From NCBI GenBank assembly GCA_903930515.1, contig CAIYYW010000223.1, forward strand, positions 1 to 12,028: DNA of 12,028 nucleotides. Direction: 5' to 3'. The position numbers and the translations under genes are program-made. Origin of the DNA: an uncultured delta proteobacterium (GTDB taxonomy: Bacteria; RBG-13-61-14; DRUE01). Within the stretch, counting starts at the first letter, position 1, and the number at the start of each line of letters is the position of its first letter. A model generated the notes under the pieces. That model made no database searches. It saw nothing but the letters and a program-made list of their open reading frames with translations, and was not told the origin of the DNA. Of the stretch, positions 1-5,740 are shown piece after piece.

Positions 1-14
1 GCCGGGATAATAAT

Positions 15-42
15 TTGACATTGATCCTGCGGAGGGCAAAAT
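15..42 (+). promoter_or_regulatory. Candidate sigma-70-type promoter for the 87-695 gene
   Basis: A perfect -35 hexamer TTGACA at 15-20 is followed after 16 bases by CAAAAT at 37-42, a 4/6 match to the -10 consensus. Transcription would start near 49, giving a leader of about 38 bases. An AAAGAGG ribosome-binding stretch at 72-78 lies 8 bases before the ATG at 87. The -35 is strong and the -10 mediocre. No upstream gene is visible in the first 86 bases. Confidence 0.4.
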
Positions 43-86
43 AGATGGAGAATGGATTCTGAATCAAATTTAAAGAGGCGGGAAAA

Positions 87-695
87 ATGATCGGCAGTCA
101 ACCGCCTAACCCTAACCCGGCAGTTTCCGGCCCTCAGCCGCTGGCGCCGAAAAACTTTTCCGGCTTTCTTAAGGGATGCCTGATCGCGACCGGGATCGTC
201 CTGTTGATAATCGCGGTGGTGGGGGTGCCCTTGGGAATGGCGGCCTGGAAGAGTTCCGGCAAATGGATGGCGGCTGTTTTGGAAAAGGGAAAGCCCGGAT
301 TTATGGGCGATCTCAGTCCGGACCATACCACCGGGCAGCTTGCGCTCACGGAACAGGTTTATGACGCGATGGTTAAGGAATTCGCCGATAAAGGGATGAG
401 CACCTGGACCAAGCACAATAAGAGCTTCGGGGTGATGCGGGCGATTAACGCGGACAATAAAATTACCCCGGATGAGAGCCTGCTCTGGATCACCGAATGG
501 TATAAGGAAATGGGGGAGCCGGTTCCGGAAATTACCCTGCCCCAACCCGCTCCGGAACAACCCGCTCCGGAACCTTATGTGCCGCCGTCTCCGCGGTGGG
601 AAAGGCCGGACCCGGATGCCCGGGAGTACCAGCCGCCGCCGCCGGATCGGGATCCGGATTTCCCCGAGCCGGAAGGACCGGCGCGGCCGGAATGA
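87..695 (+). CDS. Hypothetical single-pass membrane protein with proline-rich C-terminal tail
   Basis: A 202-residue protein I do not recognise. The N-terminal 30 residues are rich in Pro and Asn. One hydrophobic segment at about 31-53 would span the inner membrane; Lys22 and Lys29 just before it suggest that the N-terminus is cytoplasmic and the rest periplasmic. Residues 85-142 look like a small folded, mostly helical region. From about 146 to the end the chain is dominated by Pro, Glu, Asp and Arg, including a duplicated QPAPE unit. Cys31 is not a lipobox cysteine, because it begins the hydrophobic stretch instead of following one. The start is supported by AAAGAGG at 72-78. The membrane anchor plus proline-rich extension recalls TonB-like or envelope-spanning proteins, but no TonB C-terminal domain is present, so no function is assigned. 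It appears monocistronic, with its own promoter and a possible terminator downstream. Confidence 0.75.
   Translation: MIGSQPPNPNPAVSGPQPLAPKNFSGFLKGCLIATGIVLLIIAVVGVPLGMAAWKSSGKWMAAVLEKGKPGFMGDLSPDHTTGQLALTEQVYDAMVKEFADKGMSTWTKHNKSFGVMRAINADNKITPDESLLWITEWYKEMGEPVPEITLPQPAPEQPAPEPYVPPSPRWERPDPDAREYQPPPPDRDPDFPEPEGPARPE
544..573 (+). repeat. Perfect 15-base tandem duplication inside the proline-rich tail
   Basis: The unit AACCCGCTCCGGAAC occurs twice back to back at 544-558 and 559-573, without mismatch. The 15-base period keeps the frame and repeats a five-residue QPAPE unit in the tail of the 87-695 protein. The identical codons suggest a recent duplication by slippage. Confidence 0.85.
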
Positions 696-710
696 GGGCG
701 GGTAAGAGAA

Positions 711-780
711 GCGAGAAACGAGGGATACGCCTTTGCCATCATGCGGATGACCAGAGACTGCCGCGGCCCGGCGAGAAACG
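711..780 (+). repeat. Spaced direct repeat GCGAGAAACG
   Basis: GCGAGAAACG occurs at 711-720 and again at 771-780, exactly 60 bases apart start to start. Each copy is followed by a G-rich stretch (AGGGATACG and GGGAATCGG). Both lie in the noncoding gap after the 87-695 gene. This could be a pair of protein-binding sites or chance; nothing else supports a function. Confidence 0.4.
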
Positions 781-787
781 GGGAATC

Positions 788-865
788 GGCGGGTGAGTCA
801 GTTCTCAACAGATCACCCGCCCGGATGGGGTTTTCAGGCGCGGCTTGATCGGGAGATCCGGGCGG
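788..865 (+). terminator. Two overlapping, mutually exclusive hairpins; possible terminator region
   Basis: Hairpin A pairs GGCGGGTGA (788-796) with TCACCCGCC (813-821), 9 perfect base pairs around a 16-base loop. Hairpin B pairs CCGCCCGGAT (817-826) with ATCCGGGCGG (856-865), 10 perfect pairs around a 29-base loop. Bases 817-821 are used by both, so only one can form in a given RNA. A TTTT run at 831-834 lies about ten bases after hairpin A, further than in a classical intrinsic terminator. The simplest reading is a termination zone for the gene ending at 695. A switch-like arrangement is possible, but the likely promoter of the next gene (880-908) lies downstream of it. Confidence 0.4.
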
Positions 866-879
866 TTCTGAAATTCGGC

Positions 880-908
880 TTGATTTTGGTTTAGCCCTGG
901 TTTATATT
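880..908 (+). promoter_or_regulatory. Candidate sigma-70-type promoter for the zinc-ribbon gene
   Basis: TTGATT (880-885, 4/6 match to the -35) and TATATT (903-908, 5/6 match to the -10) are separated by the ideal 17 bases. The predicted start near 915 leaves a roughly 15-base leader that still contains the Shine-Dalgarno sequence at 919-924. The surrounding bases are clearly more AT-rich than the flanking DNA. Confidence 0.5.
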
Positions 909-918
909 TATCCTCTAT

Positions 919-924
919 AAGGAG
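919..924 (+). promoter_or_regulatory. Ribosome-binding site of the zinc-ribbon gene
   Basis: AAGGAG lies 5 bases before the ATG at 930. It fixes the start so that the first CxxC pair begins at residue 5, which is usual for MJ0042-type zinc ribbons. Confidence 0.75.
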
Positions 925-929
925 CAGAA

Positions 930-2327
930 ATGGTCGTTCAATGTCCAGAGTGCCAAGCCAAGTTCAACCTGGCGGATGGCAAGGTCACGGAAAAAGGCCT
1001 GAAGGTCAGATGCTCGAAGTGTAAAAATATTTTCGAGGTGAAGAAAGAAGCGGCCTCGTCTCCGGAGGTAGTGGTCAATCCCAAGCCGGCCGAGGAAGAG
1101 GAGAAATTCAGTTTCGGAGAGGATTTTGATTTTGGGGACGAGAAGGTGTCCACGGAACGAGCTCCCCAGCCTCCCCCCAAATCCAATTTTGATTTCTCGG
1201 ATGGGGTTTCCTCAACACCCCCCCCAGCTCCCCCGGCTCCCCGGGCTCCGGAGCCTCCTAAGAAAGAAACCGAGGAATTCAGTTTTGAAGACGAGGAAGC
1301 GGATTTTTCTTCCAGCGAAGAGTTCGGCTCGGAGTCCAAACAGCCCGACCTGGGGATGTCTCCGGAAATGCCGGAAATTCCCGGGAGCGGTTCCAACGAG
1401 GCTCCTGATGGGGGAGAGGCCTCTCTTAACGAAGGCCTGGATGATTTCAAGATTGACCGCGGTTCCGAGATTCCGGCCCGGGGAGGGGTCGCGGGCAAGC
1501 CCGCCAAGAAAGGGGCTCCGGCGGAGGAGTTTGATTTCGCGGACAAGCTGGAAAGTTATGCCCGTCCCGAGGCTCCGGCTCGCGGGAAAGACGAGTTGGG
1601 GGATGATCTGGAAGCCCAAATAGATATTGGCACGGAATCCGCGCCCGCAACCGTTGCGGCCGCGACCGCTCAGGTCCGGGAATTCCGCGCCCCGTCCCGT
1701 CCCGCTCCGGTCACATACCGCGAGAAGAGGGGCGGGGGCTTTAAAGTTTTCCTGATCCTGGTTTTGTCGCTGATCCTGCTCAGCCCGGTGGGAGGGCTTT
1801 TTTATTTGAACTCCACCGGCAGCTTCACCTTCTCCGATCTCGCCAAGAAGGATTTCGCCAAGCTGAAAAGCGCGCCGGAAGTCCGGAAAATGTTGATCAG
1901 CCTGGGGTTGGCCAAGCCCGAACTCCAGGGCGAGATCGCGGTTTTAAAGGAAGGGGTATCCTATCAGATCATCAAACGGCGCGACGGCGGGGATGTCGCC
2001 TCGGTCCAAGGCAAGGTCAGGAATGACTGGCCGGTTGCGGTTGCGTATATTAAGGTGGAGGTGACCCTTTACGACGCCGACCGGAATGCCCTGACGGTGA
2101 AAACCGGCTTTGCCGACCTCCACTTTGAAAAGAGCGAACTGCAGGGCATGTCCCAGGAGGAAATTGAAGGCTGGATGAACACCCGTGCGGGAAGGAATAC
2201 AAATAATATGACCGTTCCGCCGAAGGAAGAGCGCGATTTCGCGGTGGTCTTTTTTCAGATCCCGCCCGGGGTCGCCAACTATGATGTCACGGTCAAAAAT
2301 TTTGAAATGATCAAAGGGGGCGGATAA
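930..2327 (+). CDS. MJ0042-type zinc-ribbon, single-TM protein with C-terminal DUF3426
   Basis: A 465-residue protein in three parts. Residues 1-38 form a zinc ribbon with Cys5, Cys8, Cys28 and Cys31 (CPEC and CSKC knuckles), matching the MJ0042/zinc_ribbon family. Residues 45-260 are low-complexity, rich in Glu, Asp, Pro and Ser, with recurring Phe-x-Phe and FDF patches, likely disordered. A transmembrane helix at about 273-295 follows basic residues, so the zinc ribbon should be cytoplasmic. Residues 320-465 resemble DUF3426: the order GKVRNDWPV, then VTLYDAD, then a PP..ERDF..VFFQ.P segment agrees with that domain. This zinc-ribbon, linker, TM, DUF3426 layout is widespread in Proteobacteria, but its role is unknown. 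Zinc-ribbon proteins with a long linker also occur in Myxococcus gliding machinery (GltJ), but the GYF domain of that protein is absent. A C8 tract at 1218-1225 lies in the linker. The gene has its own promoter and strong RBS. Confidence 0.85.
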   Translation: MVVQCPECQAKFNLADGKVTEKGLKVRCSKCKNIFEVKKEAASSPEVVVNPKPAEEEEKFSFGEDFDFGDEKVSTERAPQPPPKSNFDFSDGVSSTPPPAPPAPRAPEPPKKETEEFSFEDEEADFSSSEEFGSESKQPDLGMSPEMPEIPGSGSNEAPDGGEASLNEGLDDFKIDRGSEIPARGGVAGKPAKKGAPAEEFDFADKLESYARPEAPARGKDELGDDLEAQIDIGTESAPATVAAATAQVREFRAPSRPAPVTYREKRGGGFKVFLILVLSLILLSPVGGLFYLNSTGSFTFSDLAKKDFAKLKSAPEVRKMLISLGLAKPELQGEIAVLKEGVSYQIIKRRDGGDVASVQGKVRNDWPVAVAYIKVEVTLYDADRNALTVKTGFADLHFEKSELQGMSQEEIEGWMNTRAGRNTNNMTVPPKEERDFAVVFFQIPPGVANYDVTVKNFEMIKGGG

Positions 2328-2383
2328 ATTCTGGTCGCGTTTGCAGGGAACCGCTTCCCCGGAGCGCCGTTTCCGATCGGAAG

Positions 2384-3172
2384 ATGTCAGTAAATCGCGC
2401 CAAGGCCGAGAAGATCTCCCGGAAAATCCTCCAGGAAATCGCGCCGATCCTTGACCGCCGGCAGAGGACTTTCGCCCTGAGCAACAAGCTGGGAAAACTC
2501 TCCGACGAAATGGTCGCGGAAGTCTTCTACCTGATCGCGGAAAATGCCCGGGAGAAAAAACCAGCCTTCCAGGACGGATACCGGGTCATTTCCGATATGG
2601 GGATGCTTGCCCATTACCTGGGCCCGAGAAAACTGAGCGGGGTTTACACCGTCGCCCGGAGCAAGGATTACCGCGATGTGGTCCGGATTATGTCGCGCAC
2701 GCCGCCCTGGAAAATTCCCGGGTTGGAAGACGATCCTCTGGAAGACCGGGAGGTCAGGGAGCTGACCCTGGGCGAGAGGAAATCAGAGGCCCGGACCCGG
2801 GACCGCGATTTTATCAACCGCTTGCTCCACGACCAGAACCCCTCGGTGATCCAGATTTTGCTCCAGAACCCCATCCTCACCATCAAGGAAATCGTCAAGG
2901 TCGCCTCCAAGCGGCCCACCAATCCCCAGGTGCTCTGGCAGGTATATCGCAATCTTAAATGGATCAACCACTACTCGGTGAAGAAGTCCCTGATCAACAA
3001 CCCCTATTGCCCGACCCAGATCTCCTTAAGCCTGATCCATTTTATGCTTGAACACGACCTGGAAGACATCGCCGACAACGAAGTCCTGCACCCCAAGGTC
3101 CAGGAATCCGCCCTGGAATTGTTGTTGGATAGAAGCAAAGCCCGGAAAGACCAAAAGCAATCCGAAGACTGA
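2384..3172 (+). CDS. HEAT/LRV-like repeat protein, function unknown
   Basis: A 262-residue soluble protein without signal peptide or membrane segment. The N-terminal half (about 1-120) is helical and charged. Residues 150-250 contain short helical repeats, each opening with an Asn-Pro or His-Pro turn (QNPS, QNPI, NNPY, HPKV), followed by a hydrophobic helix, with a KW..HY.VK..LINNP core. Similar Asn-Pro repeats are, from memory, common in multi-copy hypothetical proteins of Deltaproteobacteria and recall HEAT or leucine-rich-variant solenoids that bind other proteins. I assign no function. The gene begins 56 bases after the zinc-ribbon gene with only a weak ribosome-binding sequence, so it may be co-transcribed with it. 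It ends 6 bases from the stop of the convergent tatA gene. Confidence 0.75.
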   Translation: MSVNRAKAEKISRKILQEIAPILDRRQRTFALSNKLGKLSDEMVAEVFYLIAENAREKKPAFQDGYRVISDMGMLAHYLGPRKLSGVYTVARSKDYRDVVRIMSRTPPWKIPGLEDDPLEDREVRELTLGERKSEARTRDRDFINRLLHDQNPSVIQILLQNPILTIKEIVKVASKRPTNPQVLWQVYRNLKWINHYSVKKSLINNPYCPTQISLSLIHFMLEHDLEDIADNEVLHPKVQESALELLLDRSKARKDQKQSED

Positions 3173-3213
3173 AACCGGCTATTTCTTGGACTCTTTGTCC
3201 TCGTCCGGTTTTT
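3172..3213 (+). terminator. Weak candidate terminator at the convergent gene ends
   Basis: AAACCGG (3172-3178) pairs with CCGGTTT (3205-3211), and the loop contains an inner stem GGAC/GTCC (3188-3191 with 3197-3200). The descending arm runs into TTTTT at 3209-3213, though three of those T bases are in the stem. It could stop plus-strand transcription from the 2384-3172 gene while lying inside the 3' end of tatA. The long imperfect loop makes it weak. Confidence 0.25.
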
Positions 3214-3364
3214 CTGCTCCCGCCTCTTCGCCCTTGAGCGTGGACCGGAAATTCTTAATCCCTTTTCCCAGACTGCTTCCCAGTTGCGGCAGTTTTCCCG
3301 CTCCGAAGATCAGCAGCACAATAAATAAAATGATCACCCATTCCATCGGTCCGATCGATGGCAT
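3179..3364 (-). CDS. tatA: Sec-independent protein translocase subunit TatA/TatE family
   Basis: A 61-residue Tat translocase subunit. In the Tat pathway, TatA oligomers help folded proteins bearing twin-arginine signals across the inner membrane after TatBC recognition. The N-terminal membrane helix covers about residues 6-20 with Glu8 near its start. The family hinge follows as Phe20-Gly21, then GKLPQLG (23-29), then an amphipathic helix SLGKGIKNFRSTLKG. The last 17 residues are an acidic and lysine-rich tail. The length is near the short end for TatA. TatB is less likely because the amphipathic helix and tail are too short. AGGAGG on the minus strand (3379-3374) lies 9 bases before the start. 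No tatB or tatC is in the window, so the gene stands alone, convergent with the repeat protein and divergent from the sigma-54 activator. Confidence 0.92.
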   Translation of the reverse strand: MPSIGPMEWVIILFIVLLIFGAGKLPQLGSSLGKGIKNFRSTLKGEEAGAEKPDEDKESKK

Positions 3365-3373
3365 CTTCCTCTA

Positions 3374-3379
3374 CCTCCT
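3374..3379 (-). promoter_or_regulatory. Ribosome-binding site of tatA
   Basis: AGGAGG on the minus strand, 9 bases before the tatA ATG (3364-3362). It is a near-perfect Shine-Dalgarno sequence and supports the chosen start. Confidence 0.7.
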
Positions 3380-3385
3380 GTCTTG

Positions 3386-3414
3386 AAAATAGCATATCTT
3401 TGCTTCTTTGGCAA
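3386..3414 (-). promoter_or_regulatory. Candidate promoter of tatA
   Basis: On the minus strand TTGCCA (3414-3409, 5/6 match to the -35) and TATTTT (3391-3386, 4/6 match to the -10) are 17 bases apart. The predicted start near 3379 coincides with the first base of the AGGAGG ribosome-binding site, which is tight but workable. Confidence 0.35.
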
Positions 3415-3492
3415 ACCGCCCTTTTGCTTCTATCCCAGATTCGGTTCCACGGGAGGAAAGATCCTTTGCCGCTTGGAAAGTTGGGCAACACC

Positions 3493-3513
3493 CGTTTTTC
3501 AAATTCAAAAACG
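3493..3513. repeat. Inverted repeat between tatA and the sigma-54 activator
   Basis: CGTTTTT (3493-3499) and AAAAACG (3507-3513) form perfect 7-base arms around a 7-base AT-rich centre. Its position in the divergent intergenic region, about 50 bases before the activator's likely -10, would suit an operator. It does not match the NifA (TGT-N10-ACA) or NorR sites that I know. It is AT-rich, so it is unlikely to be a terminator. Confidence 0.3.
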
Positions 3514-3560
3514 ATGACCGGAAAAATTTTGCTGATTCTTGGATGGCTTTTTCTCGGAAA

Positions 3561-3569
3561 TGATATAAA
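3561..3569 (+). promoter_or_regulatory. Candidate extended -10 promoter of the sigma-54 activator
   Basis: TGATATAAA contains the extended -10 dinucleotide TG, one spacer base, and TATAAA (5/6 match). A poor -35, TTGGAT at 3539-3544, lies 19 bases upstream, as expected for an extended -10 promoter. Transcription would start about 3576, within about ten bases of either possible start codon (TTG 3577 or ATG 3586). Confidence 0.4.
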
Positions 3570-3585
3570 ATAATTATTGACAAAA

Positions 3586-5640
3586 ATGTCAGAACTGACC
3601 AAAAAGGGTAAAGAGCGGAATACCGAGGGTTTGCTGCTGATCCAGGAGATCGCGATGATGCTTAGCGCGGCGCTGGAGTTGGGCCAGGTTTTGGATAAAA
3701 TCCTGGACGCCTGCGTTCGGTTTTCCAATGCCAATACCGGCTCGATTCTTTTTCTGGACGAGGAGAGGAAGGAATTGAAGTTGGTGAAGGCGAAGGGCGT
3801 GAGCGATGAGATGGCCAAGGATTTCCGGCTCAAGGTTGGGGAGGGGATCACCGGGTATGTGGCCAAGACCGGGAAGTCTTTGATGGTTCCGGATGTGGAA
3901 TCGGAGCCGCGGTTCGTGCGGCTGCGGAAGAAGGTCAAGAGCGAGATGGCGGTTCCGATCTTTGACCGGGGCAAGGTGATCGGGGTGATCAGCGTTGACA
4001 GTTGGAACAAATACGCCTTTGACAAGGAAGACCTCCAGGTCTTGGAGGCGGTGGCGAGCCTGGCGGGACAGGCGATCCGGAACGCGCATGCTTTCCAGGA
4101 GCGGGAGCAGAAGATCCGGGAATTGGATCTGATCAACCGGATCAACCAGATTTTCAGCCAGAGCCTGGATTTGCGCAAGGCCTTTGACCATGTGGTATCG
4201 GCCCTGAAGAAGGAATTGAAGATGGAGCGGGCCACCCTGGTGCTTTTGGACACGGCCACCGGCGAGTTTGAGATCAAGATCGCGGACGGGCTGACCGAGG
4301 AGCAGATCAAGCGCGGTAGATACCGGGTGGGAGAGGGGATCACCGGGGAGGTGGTGAAGACCGGAAAAGCAGTGGGGGTGCCGGACATTTCCCGGGAACC
4401 CAAATTCCTGGACCGCACCGGGGCGCGCTCTCGGGTGAAGCATGGCGGGCAGATTTCCTTTATGAGCGTGCCGATCAAGATCCAGGACCTGGTGATCGGG
4501 GTGTTGAGCGTGGACAAGGAATTTGAGAGCGACGAGCAGTTCAAGGGAGACCTGCAATTCCTGGAGATCATTTCCGCGTCTTTGGCGCAGGCGGTCCGGA
4601 TCCATATGCGGGTGGACGAGATGCGGAAGGAACTGGAGGATCGCAACATCTATCTCCGCAGCCAGCTCTCGCGCAAATACAGCTTCAGCAACATCATCGG
4701 CCAGAGCCGGCCGATGCAGGAGGTGTTTGAGCGGATCCAGGCCGTGGCCAACAGTCACGCCACGGTTTTGGTCCGGGGAGAGAGCGGCACCGGCAAGGAA
4801 CTGGTGGCCAAGGCGATCCATTTCAACAGTCCCTGGAAGGAGAAGGCCTTCATCAAGGTGGACTGCGCCTCCATCCCGGAGACCCTGCTGGAGAGCGAAT
4901 TGTTCGGACACGCCCGCGGGTCCTTCACCGGGGCGATCGCGGACAAGAAGGGAAAGTTTGAAGTCGCCGACGGCGGCACCATTTTCCTGGACGAGATCGG
5001 AGAGTTGAGCCCGGCGCTCCAGGCCAAGATCCTGCGCGTGCTCCAGGAGCGGGTGATCGAGCCGATCGGGTCCAACCGTCCCCGCGCCATCAGCGTGCGC
5101 GTGATCGCGGCCACCAACCGGGAGCTGGAAAAGGAAATGACCGAGGGGAAATTCCGGGAGGACCTCTATTACCGGTTGAATGTGGTGCCGATCTATCTGC
5201 CGGCCTTGCGCCAGCACCAGGAAGACATTCCCTATTTGACGGATTATTTTTTGGAAAAGTTCAACAAGGAGAACAAGAAGGAAATAAAAATCAGCCCGGA
5301 ACTGATGGCGGAATTTATGGCTTATGACTGGCCGGGAAATGTTCGGGAACTGGAAAATACCATTGAGCGGCTGGTGATTATGAGCCAGAGCCAGGTCGTG
5401 AAAAGCGGCCTGATCACCCTGCCCAAACATTTAAGCCAAGCTGCCTCCCCTGCCCAGGTTCCCTTCGCCCCTCTTGACCAGAAATCCCTGGCCGACCTGG
5501 AAAAGGAAGCGGTGCTGGAGGCCCTGAAAAAAAACCGCGGCTCCCAGGTACAGGCCGCTAAAATCCTCGGCATCACCCTGCGCAAGCTCCGTTACCGGAT
5601 GCAGAAATATAATATCAAAAAAGATTTCATCGTCTCCTGA
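3586..5640 (+). CDS. Sigma-54-dependent transcriptional activator with two GAF sensor domains
   Basis: A 684-residue bacterial enhancer-binding protein. Two GAF domains (about 30-165 and 195-340), joined by short coiled-coil linkers (166-190 and 341-355), would sense a small ligand or redox signal. The AAA+ domain (about 371-600) uses ATP to remodel sigma-54 RNA polymerase. It shows Walker A GESGTGKE (398-405), the sigma-54 contact loop as GSFTGA (445-450), Walker B IFLDE (466-470), and the WPGNVRELENTIERL block from 582. A Fis-type helix-turn-helix occupies the last 40 residues (AAKILGITLRKLRYR). There is no receiver domain, so this is not a two-component regulator. The layout resembles the FhlA/NifA group, but the signal and targets are unknown. 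ATG 3586 is preferred; an in-frame TTG at 3577 would add three residues. Neither has a ribosome-binding site, which fits a near-leaderless message. The contact loop has Ser for the usual Ala at its second position. Confidence 0.93.
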   Translation: MSELTKKGKERNTEGLLLIQEIAMMLSAALELGQVLDKILDACVRFSNANTGSILFLDEERKELKLVKAKGVSDEMAKDFRLKVGEGITGYVAKTGKSLMVPDVESEPRFVRLRKKVKSEMAVPIFDRGKVIGVISVDSWNKYAFDKEDLQVLEAVASLAGQAIRNAHAFQEREQKIRELDLINRINQIFSQSLDLRKAFDHVVSALKKELKMERATLVLLDTATGEFEIKIADGLTEEQIKRGRYRVGEGITGEVVKTGKAVGVPDISREPKFLDRTGARSRVKHGGQISFMSVPIKIQDLVIGVLSVDKEFESDEQFKGDLQFLEIISASLAQAVRIHMRVDEMRKELEDRNIYLRSQLSRKYSFSNIIGQSRPMQEVFERIQAVANSHATVLVRGESGTGKELVAKAIHFNSPWKEKAFIKVDCASIPETLLESELFGHARGSFTGAIADKKGKFEVADGGTIFLDEIGELSPALQAKILRVLQERVIEPIGSNRPRAISVRVIAATNRELEKEMTEGKFREDLYYRLNVVPIYLPALRQHQEDIPYLTDYFLEKFNKENKKEIKISPELMAEFMAYDWPGNVRELENTIERLVIMSQSQVVKSGLITLPKHLSQAASPAQVPFAPLDQKSLADLEKEAVLEALKKNRGSQVQAAKILGITLRKLRYRMQKYNIKKDFIVS

Positions 5641-5703
5641 ATCTTCCTTTGGGCCCGGGATCCGAACAGGATCACCATTTATGTCGCACCCCCAAGGCAA
5701 ATC

Positions 5704-5731
5704 TTGACAGCATTTTTTCGGGTGTTAAAGT
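5704..5731 (+). promoter_or_regulatory. Candidate promoter at the head of the pgpA-cinA-thpR-recA run
   Basis: A perfect TTGACA at 5704-5709 is followed after 16 bases by TAAAGT at 5726-5731 (4/6 match to the -10). Transcription would begin near 5738, only a few bases before the ATG at 5741. That would leave the AGGA at 5732-5735 outside the transcript, so either the message is almost leaderless or a start further upstream is used. Confidence 0.4.
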
Positions 5732-5740
5732 AGGATGCCG

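Noticed and set aside
165-185. Possible lipoprotein signal at Cys31 of the first gene
   Set aside because: The cysteine precedes the hydrophobic segment, so it cannot be the +1 residue of a lipobox.
575-808. Small minus-strand open frame over the end of the first gene and the following gap
   Set aside because: Low-complexity Gly/Ser translation, no ribosome-binding site, and it runs through the hairpin region.
1628-1643. TGGCAC with a correctly spaced GC (sigma-54 -24/-12 pattern)
   Set aside because: The -12 half reads CCGCG where TTGCA is expected, and it lies in the middle of the zinc-ribbon gene with no gene start nearby.
3519-3534. Sigma-54 promoter-like sequence CGGAAAAATTTTGCT before the activator gene
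   Set aside because: The GG and GC elements are 9 bases apart instead of the required 10, and the -24 half is poor.
3255-4649. Second long minus-strand open frame (464 codons)
   Set aside because: It overlaps both tatA and the sigma-54 activator, is Ser/Arg/Ile-rich without family signatures, and has no ribosome-binding site.
3589-5430. Long open frame (613 codons) on the minus strand
   Set aside because: It lies entirely opposite the sigma-54 activator, whose motifs are unmistakable. The translation is rich in His, Leu, Pro and Asp without any recognisable domain. It is the expected by-product of GC-biased third codon positions.
5640-5734. Terminator between the sigma-54 activator and pgpA
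   Set aside because: The T6 run at 5713-5718 is not preceded by a stable stem; only a 5-base CACCC/GGGTG pairing across a long loop is visible.
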